Shown here in pieces: positions 1 through 8,694 of a DNA stretch of 64,000 nt. The DNA lies in assembly GCF_009184865.1 (NCBI RefSeq), contig NZ_CP045096.1, positions 7,626,001 through 7,690,000 on the forward strand. The letters run 5' to 3'. The notes under the pieces are model-generated. The model made no database searches and was not told the DNA's origin. It was given only the letters and a program-made list of their open reading frames with translations. The number at the start of each line of letters is the position of its first letter. Position 1 is the first letter of the stretch. The stretch comes from Streptomyces phaeolivaceus. Its GTDB lineage: Bacteria > Actinomycetota > Actinomycetes > Streptomycetales > Streptomycetaceae. Both the position numbers and the translations under genes were made by a program.

Positions 1-108
1 GGCGAAGGCGAGGGCCAGGCCGGGGCGCACCGCGTCCGCGGCGGTGTCCGAGAGTCTGCTCTTGGCCCGCGCCAAGGGCTTCACGGGTACGACCAGGGTC
101 CACTGCAC
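1..108 (-). CDS. cofC: CofC, 2-phospho-L-lactate guanylyltransferase (5' end only)
   Basis: The reverse strand reads from a GTG at 108 into VQWTLVVPVKPLARAKSRLS and runs off the left edge with no stop. This matches the start of CofC-type nucleotidyltransferases, where a PVKPL..AKSRL segment near the N-terminus resembles the MobA-like nucleotide-binding loop. CofC activates 2-phospholactate or phosphoenolpyruvate with GTP during coenzyme F420 synthesis. A purine-rich stretch (AGAGAGGGA) lies just upstream of the GTG. The gene is divergent from the acyltransferase gene at 273, which fits the usual Streptomyces arrangement. Only 36 codons are visible, so the call rests on the N-terminal motif and the neighbourhood. 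Confidence 0.75.
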   Translation of the reverse strand, partial: MQWTLVVPVKPLARAKSRLSDTAADAVRPGLALAFA

Positions 109-272
109 GGGGGTTACGTCCCTCTCTTGTCGCCGCCATTGTCACCTGGGCGCAATGGACCGTCGCGGGGCGGGGCGTACGGTGTTCTCGACAGACCGGC
201 AGCCCGGGGCGACACTTGTGCGGCTCCGGGCCCCGGAACAGGCCCTGGGAAGTCCTAGAGGAAGGTGTCCGC

Positions 273-1094
273 GTGCCCCGCCGGAGAATCGGCTTCTGGT
301 ACCGCCTCGCCGCGGTGATCGCCAAACCACCCCTGGTGGTGCTGATCAAGCGGGACTGGCGTGGAATGGAGAACATTCCGGCCGAGGGTGGATTTATCAC
401 CGCCGTGAACCACAATTCGCATGTCGATCCCTTTGCGTACGCCCATTATCAGTACAACAGCGGCCGGGTTCCGCGATTTCTCGCGAAGAGCGGTCTCTTC
501 GGCAAGGGATTCATCGGCGCCGTGATGCGCGGCACCGGACAGATCCCCGTCTATCGCGAGAGCACCGACGCGCTGAGCGCCTTCCGGGCCGCGATCGACG
601 CCGTGGAGCGCGGCGAGTGCGTCGCCTTCTACCCCGAGGGCACCCTCACCCGCGACCCGGACGGCTGGCCCATGACCGGCAAGACCGGCGCCGCGCGGGT
701 CGCCCTGCAGACCAGGTGCCCGGTGATCCCGGTCGCGCAGTGGGGCGCCAACGAACTGCTGCCGCCGTACGCCAGGAAGCCCAGCCTCCTGCCGCGCAAG
801 ACCCACCATGTGCTGGCCGGCCCGCCCGTCGACCTGTCGGCCTTCTACGGCCGGGAGATGAGCCCCGACCTGCTGAAGGACGCGACGGAGGTCATCATGG
901 CCGCCGTCACCCGCCAGCTGGAGGAGATCCGCGGCGAGCAGGCGCCCGAGACGCCGTACGACCCGAAGCGGGAGCGGATCGAGCAGCGGCGCAGGTCCGC
1001 CCGCGCGGTCGAGCACCGGCGGCCCGAGCAGCACAATGGAGCGTTGCGGGGGCAGCAACGTCCCGAACGTCAGGAAGAGGGGCAGGGCAAGTGA
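273..1094 (+). CDS. PlsC-type 1-acylglycerol-3-phosphate acyltransferase family protein
   Basis: A 273-aa protein of the lysophosphatidic acid acyltransferase family, which moves an acyl group onto glycerophosphate lipids at the inner face of the membrane. The catalytic NHxxxxD box is NHNSHVD at residues 46-52, and the second signature EGT lies at 122-124 (YPEGTLTRD). A hydrophobic stretch at about residues 10-25 could anchor it. The C-terminal 50 residues are rich in Arg, Gln and Glu and low in complexity. GTG at 273 was chosen because GAGGAAGG precedes it by about 8 bases; the frame stays open further upstream but without that signal. The stop overlaps the gpsA start (GTGA), so acyltransferase and glycerol-3-phosphate synthesis are coupled. 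The exact acyl acceptor cannot be told from sequence. Confidence 0.85.
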   Translation: MPRRRIGFWYRLAAVIAKPPLVVLIKRDWRGMENIPAEGGFITAVNHNSHVDPFAYAHYQYNSGRVPRFLAKSGLFGKGFIGAVMRGTGQIPVYRESTDALSAFRAAIDAVERGECVAFYPEGTLTRDPDGWPMTGKTGAARVALQTRCPVIPVAQWGANELLPPYARKPSLLPRKTHHVLAGPPVDLSAFYGREMSPDLLKDATEVIMAAVTRQLEEIRGEQAPETPYDPKRERIEQRRRSARAVEHRRPEQHNGALRGQQRPERQEEGQGK

Positions 1095-2101
1095 GCAAGC
1101 CGGTCAAGGCGGCCGTGTTCAGCGCCGGTTCATGGGGCACGGCCTTCGGTACGGTGCTCGCCGACGCCGGGTGCGAGGTCACCCTGTGGGCGCGCCGCGC
1201 GGAGGTCGCGGACGCGATCAACTCCACACGGATCAACAGCGACTACCTGCCGGGCCTGGAACTCCCGGGGAACGTGCGGGCCACCACGGACCCGGCCGAG
1301 GCCGCCGCCGACGCCGACTTCACGGTGCTGTCCGTACCGTCCCAGACGCTGCGCGCCAACCTCGCCGAATGGGTGCCCCTGCTGGCCCCCGGCACTGTCC
1401 TCGTCTCCCTCATGAAAGGCGTCGAACTCGGTTCCGCCATGCGGATGAGCGAGGTCATCGAGGACGTCGCCAAGGTCGGGCAGGACCGTATCGCCGTCGT
1501 CACCGGGCCGAACCTGGCGCGGGAGATCGCCTCCCGGATGCCGGCCGCCTCGGTGGTCGCCTGTACCGACGAGGCCGTGGCCCAGCGGCTCCAGACCGCC
1601 TGCCACACCCCCTACTTCCGCCCGTACACCAACACCGACGTCGTCGGCTGCGAGCTGGGCGGCGCGGTGAAGAACGTCATCGGGCTCGCCGTCGGCATCG
1701 CGGACGGCATGGGCCTCGGCGACAACGCCAAGGGCTCGCTCATCACCCGCGGTCTCGCCGAGACGACCCGGCTCGGTCTCGCGATGGGCGCCGACCCGCT
1801 CACCTTCGCCGGACTCGCGGGCCTCGGCGACCTGGTGGCGACCTGTTCCTCGCCGCTCTCCCGGAACCACACCTTCGGCACCAACCTCGGCAAGGGCATG
1901 ACCCTCCAGGAGACCATCGCGGTCACCAAGCAGACCGCCGAGGGCGTCAAGTCCTGTGAGTCCGTACTGGACTTGGGGCGCCGGCACGGCGTCGACATGC
2001 CCATCACGGAGACGGTCGTCGACATCGTGCACGACGGCAAGCCGCCGGTCGTCGCCCTCAAGGAGATGATGTCGCGCAGTGCCAAACCGGAGCGACGCTG
2101 A
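1091..2101 (+). CDS. gpsA: Glycerol-3-phosphate dehydrogenase [NAD(P)+]
   Basis: A 336-aa enzyme that makes sn-glycerol-3-phosphate from dihydroxyacetone phosphate, supplying the backbone for phospholipids. The N-terminal dinucleotide-binding loop reads FSAGSWGTAFG; most homologues have GAGSWGTA, so the first loop glycine is Ser here. The catalytic segment GGAVKNVIGLAVGIADG carries the expected lysine, and NAKGSLITRGLAE and AGLGDLVATCSS are typical C-terminal motifs. The start is the GTG that overlaps the acyltransferase stop by four bases. The length is normal for GpsA. It is followed by ddl after 59 bases, and that gap seems to hold a separate ddl promoter. Confidence 0.95.
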   Translation: MSKPVKAAVFSAGSWGTAFGTVLADAGCEVTLWARRAEVADAINSTRINSDYLPGLELPGNVRATTDPAEAAADADFTVLSVPSQTLRANLAEWVPLLAPGTVLVSLMKGVELGSAMRMSEVIEDVAKVGQDRIAVVTGPNLAREIASRMPAASVVACTDEAVAQRLQTACHTPYFRPYTNTDVVGCELGGAVKNVIGLAVGIADGMGLGDNAKGSLITRGLAETTRLGLAMGADPLTFAGLAGLGDLVATCSSPLSRNHTFGTNLGKGMTLQETIAVTKQTAEGVKSCESVLDLGRRHGVDMPITETVVDIVHDGKPPVVALKEMMSRSAKPERR

Positions 2102-2122
2102 GCGAAAGCGACCGTTCGGGCA

Positions 2123-2151
2123 CTGACTGGCGTCCTACCAACGGGTACTCT
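2123..2151 (+). promoter_or_regulatory. Candidate promoter for ddl, possibly giving a leaderless transcript
   Basis: CTGACT (2123-2128) and TACTCT (2146-2151) are separated by exactly 17 bases and resemble the HrdB-type consensus TTGACw/TAnnnT. Transcription would begin near 2158-2161, at or next to the ATG of ddl, and no Shine-Dalgarno sequence precedes that ATG. Confidence 0.5.
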
Positions 2152-2160
2152 CATCGCGAT

Positions 2161-3318
2161 ATGAGCACCGAGAACCTCCCCCAGAGCCCTCAGCAGCCGT
2201 CCCGCAAGCCGCGCGTGGCCGTCGTCTTCGGCGGCCGAAGCTCGGAACACGGGATCTCCGTGGTCACGGCCGGCGCCGTCCTGCGGGCCATCGACCGGAC
2301 CAAGTACGACGTCCTGCCGATCGGTATCACCCGGGAAGGCCGCTGGTTCCTCACCGCCGACGAACCGGACCGCATGGCGATCACCGACCGCCGTACGCCG
2401 AGCGTCGAGGATCTCGCCGAGTCGCGGGAGGGCGGTGTGGTGCTCCCCGTCGACCCCGCCAACCGCGAAGTCGTCTACAGCGAACCCGGATCGGTGCCCA
2501 AGGCGCTCGGCGAGGTCGACGTCGTCTTCCCCGTCCTGCACGGTCCGTACGGCGAGGACGGCACCCTCCAGGGCATGCTGGAGCTGTCCGGTGTCCCGTA
2601 CGTCGGCTCGGGCGTCCTCGCCTCGGCCGTCGGCCAGGACAAGGAGTACATGAAGCGGGTGTTCACCTCCTTCGGGCTCAAGGTCGGCCCGTACGTGGTG
2701 ATCCGGCCCCGCGAGTGGCAGCTCGACGAGTCCGCCGCCCGGAAGAAGATCATCGACCTCGCCGGTGAGCACGGCTGGCCGCTCTTCGTGAAGCCGGCCC
2801 GCGCGGGCTCCTCGATCGGCATCACCAAGGTCGACGACCTCGCCGGGCTCGACGAGGCGATCGCCGAGGCCCAGCGGCACGACCCGAAGATCCTGGTCGA
2901 GGCGGCGCTGCGCGGCCGGGAGATCGAGTGCGGCGTCCTGGAGTTCGAGGACGGCCCGCGCGCCTCCGTCCCGGCCGAGATCCCGCCGCCCGAGGCCCAC
3001 GCGTACTACGACTTCGAGGCCAAGTACATCGACTCGACGCCCGGCATCGTCCCGGCCCCGCTCACCGAGTTGGAGACCGCCGAGGTCCAGCGGCTCGCGG
3101 TCGACGCCTTCGAGGCGGCCTCCTGCGAGGGCCTGGTCCGCGCGGACTTCTTCCTCACGGACGACGGCGAGTTCGTGATCAACGAGATCAACACGCTCCC
3201 CGGCTTCACCCCGATCTCGATGTACCCGGCGATGTGGAAGGCGAGCGGGGTCGAGTACGGCGAACTGGTGGACCGTCTGATCCAGGCCGCGCTGCACAGG
3301 TCGACGGGCCTGCGCTGA
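2161..3318 (+). CDS. ddl: D-alanine--D-alanine ligase
   Basis: A 385-aa ATP-grasp ligase that joins two D-alanines for the peptidoglycan stem peptide. Visible family signatures are VVFGGRSSEHGISVVTAG at residues 21-38, VLHGPYGEDGTLQGMLEL (signature 1), the ATP-binding lysine segment PLFVKPARAGSSIGI, and the magnesium/substrate region DFFLTDDGEFVINEINTLPGFT near the C-terminus. A Tyr or Phe beside the second D-Ala site separates D-Ala-D-Ala from D-Ala-D-Lac ligases. The segment here (AKYIDSTPG) lacks the extended lactate-type motif, so a normal Ddl is more likely. The N-terminal 15 residues are extra and polar. The ATG immediately follows a promoter-like element and has no ribosome-binding site. 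Confidence 0.95.
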   Translation: MSTENLPQSPQQPSRKPRVAVVFGGRSSEHGISVVTAGAVLRAIDRTKYDVLPIGITREGRWFLTADEPDRMAITDRRTPSVEDLAESREGGVVLPVDPANREVVYSEPGSVPKALGEVDVVFPVLHGPYGEDGTLQGMLELSGVPYVGSGVLASAVGQDKEYMKRVFTSFGLKVGPYVVIRPREWQLDESAARKKIIDLAGEHGWPLFVKPARAGSSIGITKVDDLAGLDEAIAEAQRHDPKILVEAALRGREIECGVLEFEDGPRASVPAEIPPPEAHAYYDFEAKYIDSTPGIVPAPLTELETAEVQRLAVDAFEAASCEGLVRADFFLTDDGEFVINEINTLPGFTPISMYPAMWKASGVEYGELVDRLIQAALHRSTGLR

Positions 3319-3334
3319 GACGAGCCCCTGATGG

Positions 3335-3400
3335 GCCGCGAGGCCCAAAAGGGGCGCGGGGCTGTGTCGATGTGCGGCTCCGCCGCGTGGGCGCGACCAG
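3335..3400. repeat. Streptomyces-type GC-rich intergenic repeat, divergent copy
   Basis: The tract contains AAAAGGGGCGCGGGGCTGTG and, further on, GCGCGACCAGCCACGA. Both are pieces of a repeat also seen at 10696-10765, 18980-19040, 23240-23385 and inside smc at 28852-28900. It fills the convergent gap between ddl and the lipoprotein gene, where such repeats usually sit and may act as a bidirectional terminator. Confidence 0.55.
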
Positions 3401-3446
3401 CCACGATCCGGCTCGCAGCCTCCCGACGGCCTCTCGAGGCACCCCC

Positions 3447-3968
3447 TCAGGAGGCCACTCCCTCAGGAACCGCCTGCTTGATGGCAGGCGCCAGCCCGAC
3501 CAGGATCGGCGACGTGTCCTCCGCGGCCCGCTCCGCCGTCACGGACACCTCCACATACGCGGAGCGATTCGCCGTGGTGAAGCGGTAAGCCCCCCCGTCC
3601 CGCTTCTCCATCAGCCAGTTCACCCCGTCCACCACCCCGGCCAACGCGTCGGCGTCCCGCCCCTCCGCCACCCCGGGGTCGATCATCTTGGGCGGCTGGG
3701 GTACACCACAGCGCAGTATGATCACCGCGTCACCCCAGCCCGCCGTCAGCTCGGAGGCCGGCCGCGGATCCCGGCGGCCGAGACCGTCCACCTTCCGCGG
3801 CAACACCTTGTCCAGGTTCCGGCACAGTTTCACGGCGGCGGCCCCCGTGCTGGGAACCGCCGCCGAGCCGCCGTCGTCTGCTGAGGAGCAGCCCGCGACG
3901 GCGATCAACGACATGGCGAGGACGGGCAGCCCGAGGCGAGCGGGGCGCCGGTGACGGAACGAGTTCAC
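3447..3968 (-). CDS. DUF3515-type secreted lipoprotein
   Basis: A 173-aa protein with a basic N-terminus, a hydrophobic core and the lipobox VAGC at about residues 24-27, so it should be lipidated and anchored outside the membrane. The remainder resembles the actinobacterial DUF3515 family, with WGDAVIILRCGVPQPP and a second conserved block around VDGVNWLMEKRDGG. Its function is unknown. It lies between ddl and the Lrp-type gene, facing ddl tail to tail, a position that is conserved in Streptomyces as far as I recall. The ATG at 3968 gives the full signal peptide, and no better start is visible. Confidence 0.8.
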   Translation of the reverse strand: MNSFRHRRPARLGLPVLAMSLIAVAGCSSADDGGSAAVPSTGAAAVKLCRNLDKVLPRKVDGLGRRDPRPASELTAGWGDAVIILRCGVPQPPKMIDPGVAEGRDADALAGVVDGVNWLMEKRDGGAYRFTTANRSAYVEVSVTAERAAEDTSPILVGLAPAIKQAVPEGVAS

Positions 3969-3988
3969 CGGCCAAGGGTAGACGGGGG

Positions 3989-4222
3989 CTACAGATGCAC
4001 GACCGGGCAGGTCAGGGTGCGGGTGATCCCGTCCACTTGCTGGACCTTCGCGACCACCAGCCGGCCGAGATCGTCGACGGTGTCGGCCTGGGCGCGCACG
4101 ATGACGTCGTACGGACCCGTCACGTCCTCGGCCTGGACGACACCGGGGAGCTTGCTGATCGTGTCGGCGACGGTCGACGCCTTGCCGACCTCCGTCTGGA
4201 TCAGGATGTACGCCTGTACCAC
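3989..4222 (-). CDS. Stand-alone Lrp/AsnC ligand-binding (RAM) domain protein
   Basis: A 77-aa protein that is only the effector-binding and oligomerisation half of an Lrp/AsnC regulator, with no DNA-binding helix-turn-helix. The sequence VVQAYILIQTEVGKASTVAD starts the beta-alpha-beta-beta-alpha-beta RAM fold, and GPYDVIVRAQADTVDDLGRL is the usual central block. Such proteins may sense amino acids or modulate full-length Lrp proteins by mixed oligomers. The GTG at 4222 was chosen because GGAGG precedes it; an extension to 4432 would be arginine- and proline-rich and unlike the family. It is divergent from thiL. Confidence 0.85.
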   Translation of the reverse strand: MVQAYILIQTEVGKASTVADTISKLPGVVQAEDVTGPYDVIVRAQADTVDDLGRLVVAKVQQVDGITRTLTCPVVHL

Positions 4223-4449
4223 GGAACCTCCAGGGCGGCCACGAGGATCATGTGGATCATGTCGGGAAAAGGAACGCCACGGTATCGCGTCGCCGAGCGC
4301 CAGGGGGAGACCCGTGGAGGCCGCGCCGCACGCACCGGGGTGCGGGGACGACGGAAGTTGACGGTCCACTCGACCGTACCGAGGACGAGAACGGCCCGCG
4401 ACCGGGCGCCTGTGACACTGGAAGCGGCACAAGAAGGGGCGATACGACG

Positions 4450-5415
4450 ATGAAGGGCACCGTGGGCGAGCTGGGGGAGTTCGGGCTCATCAGGGAGCTG
4501 ACCTCCCGGCTCACCACCACCCCGGCGGTCCGGGTCGGCCCCGGCGACGACGCCGCCGTGGTGGCGGCGCCGGACCGCAGGGTCGTGGCGAGCACCGACA
4601 TCCTCCTGGAAGGGCGGCACTTCCGCCGCGACTGGTCCACGGCGTACGACGTCGGCCGCAAGGCCGCCGCGCAGAACCTCGCGGACATCGCCGCCATGGG
4701 CGCCGTGCCCACCGCGCTGCTCCTCGGCCTGGTGGCGCCCGTCGAACTCCCGGTGACCTGGGCCACCGAACTGATGGACGGCCTGCGCGACGAGTGCCAG
4801 GTGGCCGGCGCGGCCGTGGTCGGCGGTGACGTGGTGCGCGGCGACACCATCATGATCTCGATCACCGCGCTCGGTGATCTGCGCAACCACGAGCCCGTGA
4901 CCAGGGGCGGCGCCCAGCCCGGCGATGTGGTCGCCGTCACCGGCTGGCTCGGCTGGTCCGCCGCCGGGCACGCCGTGCTCTCCCGGGGCTTCCGCTCGCC
5001 CCGCGCCTTCGTGGAGGCCCACCGGCGGCCCGAGCCGCCGTACCACGCGGGCCCGGCCGCCGCCTCGCTCGGCGCGACCGCGATGTGCGACGTCAGCGAC
5101 GGGCTGATCGCGGACCTGGGGCACATCGCCGAGGCGAGCAAGTGCCGGATCGACATCCGCTCCGGCGCGATCGACATCCCCACCCAGATGCACGACATCG
5201 GGCAGGCCGTCGGCGTCGACCCCCTCCAGTGGGTGCTCACCGGCGGCGAGGACCACGCGATCGTGGCGACCTTCCCGCAGGACGTGAAGCTGCCCGCGCG
5301 CTGGAAGGTGATCGGGGAGGTCCTCAACCCCTCCGCGCTGCCCCAGGTGACCGTGGACGGGGCGCCCTGGACCAGCAAGGGTGGCTGGGACCACTTCGGG
5401 GACATCGAGTCATGA
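4450..5415 (+). CDS. thiL: Thiamine-monophosphate kinase
   Basis: A 321-aa enzyme that phosphorylates thiamine monophosphate to the active cofactor thiamine diphosphate, using ATP. The N-terminal glycine/aspartate motif GPGDDAAVV (residues 30-38) coordinates magnesium and nucleotide. [15 protein letters not shown] and [16 protein letters not shown] are the expected ThiL segments, as is [17 protein letters not shown] further on. Together they place it in the PurM-like fold. The ATG at 4450 has purine-rich sequence upstream (AAGAAGGGG). Its stop overlaps the thiD start in ATGA, so the two thiamine genes are translationally coupled. Confidence 0.95.
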   Translation: MKGTVGELGEFGLIRELTSRLTTTPAVRVGPGDDAAVVAAPDRRVVASTDILLEGRHFRRDWSTAYDVGRKAAAQNLADIAAMGAVPTALLLGLVAPVELPVTWATELMDGLRDECQVAGAAVVGGDVVRGDTIMISITALGDLRNHEPVTRGGAQPGDVVAVTGWLGWSAAGHAVLSRGFRSPRAFVEAHRRPEPPYHAGPAAASLGATAMCDVSDGLIADLGHIAEASKCRIDIRSGAIDIPTQMHDIGQAVGVDPLQWVLTGGEDHAIVATFPQDVKLPARWKVIGEVLNPSALPQVTVDGAPWTSKGGWDHFGDIES

Positions 5416-6221
5416 GTCCGGCTCCCGTACGGGTCCTGACCGTGGCCGGCTCCGACTCCGGTGGCGGGGCCGGGATCCAGGCGGACCTGAAGACGATGCT
5501 CGCGCTCGGCGTGCACGGCATGAGTGTCGTCACCGCCGTCACCGCGCAGAACTCCCTCGGCGTGCAAGGCGCTTGGGAGCTTCCGGTGGAGGCCGTACGG
5601 GCCCAGTACCGCAGTGTCGTCGACGACATCGGCGTCCGGGCGGTCAAGACCGGCATGCTCGCCTCCGCCGAACTCGTCGAGGCCGTCGCCGAGTTGCTGG
5701 CCACCACGGACGCCCCGGTGGTCGTCGACCCGGTCGGTGTCTCCAAGCACGGCGACCCGCTCCTCGCCGCCTCCGCGCTGGACTCCGTACGGAAAAGACT
5801 GCTGCCGACGGCCACCGTCGCGACCCCCAACCTCGACGAGGTCGCCCAGCTCACCGGCGTACGGGTCGAGTCGGAGGCCGGGATGCGGGAAGCGGCCGAG
5901 GCCGTGCTGGCGTACGGGCCCCGGTGGGCGCTGATCAAGGGCGGGCATCTCGCGGGCGACGCCGTCGACCTGCTGACCGACGGCTCCGCCGCGCACTGGC
6001 TGCGCGCCCCCAGGCACGACAACCGGCACACCCACGGCACGGGTTGCACCCTCGCCTCCGCGATCGCCTCGCACCTCGCCCTGGGACGGACCGTCCCCGA
6101 GGCCGTGACGGCGGCCAAGGAGTACGTCACCGGCGCGATCGCCGCCGGGTTCGCGCTCGGCGGGGGGATCGGGCCCGTGGACCACGGCTGGGCCCTCACA
6201 CGGGGTACTCCGGCAGCTTGA
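5412..6221 (+). CDS. thiD: Hydroxymethylpyrimidine / phosphomethylpyrimidine kinase
   Basis: A 269-aa ribokinase-family enzyme that phosphorylates HMP and HMP-phosphate to the pyrophosphate used for thiamine assembly. The signature [18 protein letters not shown] lies near residues 11-28, [16 protein letters not shown] follows in the middle, and the anion-hole motif [14 protein letters not shown] near the C-terminus carries the catalytic cysteine region. The start ATG overlaps the thiL stop. Its 3' end overlaps the remains of a convergent monooxygenase gene by about 26 bases, showing that the decayed locus abuts this operon directly. Confidence 0.95.
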   Translation: MSPAPVRVLTVAGSDSGGGAGIQADLKTMLALGVHGMSVVTAVTAQNSLGVQGAWELPVEAVRAQYRSVVDDIGVRAVKTGMLASAELVEAVAELLATTDAPVVVDPVGVSKHGDPLLAASALDSVRKRLLPTATVATPNLDEVAQLTGVRVESEAGMREAAEAVLAYGPRWALIKGGHLAGDAVDLLTDGSAAHWLRAPRHDNRHTHGTGCTLASAIASHLALGRTVPEAVTAAKEYVTGAIAAGFALGGGIGPVDHGWALTRGTPAA

Positions 6222-6780
6222 TGTTCGTCGCCGACCTTTCGGTGAGGCGCTTGAAGAAGCCGGCCGGCGGGCGGGAGGCCGGCAGTCGGTACATACGGTC
6301 CCGGCTGCGGATCCGCCGCTCGGTGGGCGGCGCGAAGAACGGCCCGGCGTTGCCCGAGGTCTTCTGGCAGCCCTTGGCGAAGTCCCGGATCCGGGGCTCG
6401 TACGCGGCGAACGCCGTACGGTGGTCCCCGCCCGCCAGGGCGAGTTCACCGGCCAGGACGTAGGCGCCGACGACCGCCGCACCGGTGCCCATCCCGCCCC
6501 TCGTGGCGCCGTACCCCGCGTCCCCGAGCAGCGCCCCCGGCCCTCGGTGAGCCGGTCCACATGGATCTGGGCGATCGCGTCGAAGTACAGGTCGTCCGCC
6601 GTCTCCAGCGCCTTGAGGACGCGCGGCCCCTCCCAGCCCATCCCCGCGAACCGCTCGGCGAGGATCCGTTTCTGCGCGGCCACGTCCCGCCGGTCGTACG
6701 ACAGCCGCTCGGACCGGAAGACCAGCAGCGCGCCCGCGCGGTCGGGGGCGTCGGCGGTCCCCGGTGCGGGGCCGTGGGTG
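6196..6780 (-). pseudogene. C-terminal remnant of a FAD-dependent monooxygenase, frameshifted
   Basis: Reverse-strand reading from about 6740 gives LVFRSERLSYDRRDVAAQKR, then DDLYFDAIAQIHVDRLTEGR. The frame must shift by one base near 6540, after which the protein continues ALLGDAGYGATRGGMGTGAA and AYEPRIRDFAKGCQK to the stop at 6196. GDAGYG..GGMGTG is the FAD-binding block near the C-terminus of aromatic-ring and polyketide-tailoring monooxygenases of the UbiH/PHBH group. The N-terminal FAD fold with GxGxxG is absent. Upstream sequence instead belongs to a SARP-type regulator, so the two appear fused by a deletion around 6745-6805. Almost certainly nonfunctional. Confidence 0.75.
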
Positions 6781-8316
6781 CCGTTGTCCGCGTGGGTGTC
6801 GTGGGTGTCCAGCCGGGTGCCGAGGCGGTCGGCGAGTTCGTGGACGGACAGGGTGCGCAGCCGGGCGGCGGCCAGTTCGCTGGCCAGGGGAAGACCGGCG
6901 AGGGCGGCGCAGATGTCGGCCCCGCGCGCGTGCGCGTCCGCCACAGCCCCGCGCGCGTGCTCCTCGCCGGAGCCGCTCCCCAGGTCGGGGCGTACGGCCC
7001 GCGCGCGGTCCAGGAACAGGCGGCCGGCGGACTCCGGGGGCAGCGGCGGGACCGGTACGAGGATCTCGCCGGTGATACCGAGGGACTCCCGGCTGATGGC
7101 CAGGACCCGGAGACCGGGGCAGCCGCCGAGCAGCAGACCGACGGGCCGGGCGGCCTCCTCGACGAGGTGCTCGCAGTGGTCGAGCACGAGCAGCAGTTCG
7201 CGTTCCTCAAGGGCGGCCAGCAGCCGTTCCGCGGCGCCTGCGACGGGGCTCCCCGGCGCCCGCGTGCCCTCCCGGACGCCGAGGGCCGCGAGGACGGCGT
7301 ACGGGATCTGCGCGCCGTCGGTCAGGGGCGCCAGCTCGGTCACACAGACGTGCGCGGAGGCGTCCGCCCGGACCCGCGCGCCTCGATCGCGAGCCGCGTC
7401 TTGTCGACCCCGCCGGGGCCGGTCAGCGTGATCAGCCGGGCACCGGACGGGCCCGAGCCGGACCGCCCCGCGTCGGACGGGCCCGCGCCGGACAGCAGTG
7501 TGGCGATGCGTGTGAGTTCGGTGTGACGGCCGATGAAGCGGGTGAGTTGGGCCGGTACCCGGGGGCGGTGCGCGGCGGGATCCTGGCCCCGCAGCAGCTC
7601 CAGGTGGAGCGCGGCGAGGTCGGGGGACGGGTTGTCCGCGCCCAGTTCGTCGGCGAGGGTGCGCCGGGCCTCCTCGTAGACGGCGAGGGCCTCGGCGGGA
7701 CGCCCGCTCGCCCGGAGCGCCCGTATCAGCTGGCCGTACAGCCGTTCCCTCAGCGGGTGCGCGGTGAGCAGCGAGCGCACCTCGGGGACGGGTTCGGGTC
7801 CGCCGCCGAGCACGAGGTCCGCCTCGATCCGGTCCCGTACGGCGGCCAGCCGCAGTTCGTCGAGGCGCGCGACCTCGGCGTACGCGCCGGGGAGGTCGGG
7901 CAGCGCGGGGCCGCGCCGGAGGGCGAGCGCCTCACGCAGCAGTGCCGCCGCCCGGGGACGGTCCCCCGCGGTGAGAGCGGCCCGCCCTTCCCTGGACAGC
8001 CGTTCGAAGAGATGGGGCGTCGACGGCGTCGGGCGGGACGGCGAGGCGGTACCCGGCGGAGGTGATCTCGATCTCCGCGAGCGGGCCGAGGCGTCCGCGC
8101 AGCCGGGAGATCTGGGACTGCAGGGCGTCGGGCGGCCCCGGCGGGCGGTTCGGAGCCGTACAGGCCGTCCGTGAGGCGCCGGACGGAGACCGTACGGCCC
8201 GCTTCGAGCAGGAGCAGGAGCAGGAGCAGGGTCAGCAGGGCGCGGGGGCCACCCGGGTCCAGCGAGGTGCCGTCGTCGGTGCGTATGTCGAGAGGACCGG
8301 GGATGCCGAACCGCAT
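6780..8316 (-). pseudogene. Decayed SARP/AfsR-type regulator (BTAD plus ATPase), multiple frameshifts
   Basis: Starting at ATG 8316, the reading begins like a SARP winged helix (MRFGIPGPLDIRTDDGTSL). It changes frame near 8140 into PDALQSQISRLRGRLGPLAE, then near 8015 into the bacterial transcriptional activator domain (HLFERLSREGRAALTAGDR), and again near 7375 into the NB-ARC-like ATPase (ELAPLTDGAQIPYAVLAALG and LLVLDHCEHLVEEAA). The Walker A reads GPGGVDKTR where homologues have GPGGVGKTR. The coding trace ends inside the ATPase and runs into the monooxygenase remnant. SARPs usually activate antibiotic clusters, so this may be all that is left of a small cluster. Sequencing error could explain one frameshift but hardly all of these lesions. 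Confidence 0.75.
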
Positions 8317-8401
8317 TCACGGGATTCCGGCAGCAGGGCGCCCGACGGGCACGGCGGATGGGGGAGGACGGAGTCCCCGAGGCCGTGTGTGCGGGCACGG
8401 C

Positions 8402-8433
8402 AAAAAGCCGGCCCACCCTTCGGTGGACCGGCT
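8402..8433 (-). terminator. Rho-independent terminator of rpmB
   Basis: On the reverse strand AGCCGGTCCACC (8433-8422) can pair with GGTGGGCCGGCT (8417-8406), with one G-T pair and a short GAAG loop, and is followed by a T-run (8406-8402). It lies 40 bases after the rpmB stop. Confidence 0.8.
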
Positions 8434-8473
8434 CTGTGCGGCGAACCGGCAGTGGCCGCGCGCTGGCTGAGCG

Positions 8474-8659
8474 TCAGCGCGAGACCTTGCCGGCCTTGAT
8501 GCACGAGGTGCAGGCGTTCACGCGCTTCGGCGTCCCACCGACCACGGTACGCACGCGCTGGATGTTCGGGTTCCAGCGACGGGACGTACGGCGGTGCGAG
8601 TGCGAGATGTTGTTGCCGAAGCCCGGCCCCTTGCCGCAGACGTCGCAGTTGGCAGCCAC
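8474..8659 (-). CDS. rpmB: 50S ribosomal protein L28, zinc-binding form
   Basis: A 61-aa basic protein with the L28 sequence, including [21 protein letters not shown]. It contains CDVC near residues 5-8 and CTSC near residues 50-53, so it is the C+ form that binds a zinc ion. Streptomycetes often hold a second, cysteine-free L28 elsewhere for zinc starvation; that copy is not in this window. The GTG at 8659 is preceded by TTGGAG. The gene is monocistronic, with a leader hairpin at 8695-8714 and a terminator at 8402-8433. It is divergent from the DhaL-domain gene, as in other streptomycetes. Confidence 0.95.
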   Translation of the reverse strand: MAANCDVCGKGPGFGNNISHSHRRTSRRWNPNIQRVRTVVGGTPKRVNACTSCIKAGKVSR

Positions 8660-8694
8660 GGGTCACTCCAAAGACTTCAGATGCACTTACGGTT

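Noticed and set aside
1612..3348. A 578-codon minus-strand open frame opposite gpsA and ddl
   Set aside because: It is the third-position GC shadow of two certain genes and matches no family.
4257..7343. A 1028-codon open frame on the minus strand running across thiD, thiL and the SARP remnant
   Set aside because: From 6540 leftward it is antisense to thiD and thiL and has Arg/Pro/Gly/Ser-rich shadow composition. Only the part right of 6540 resembles real protein families.
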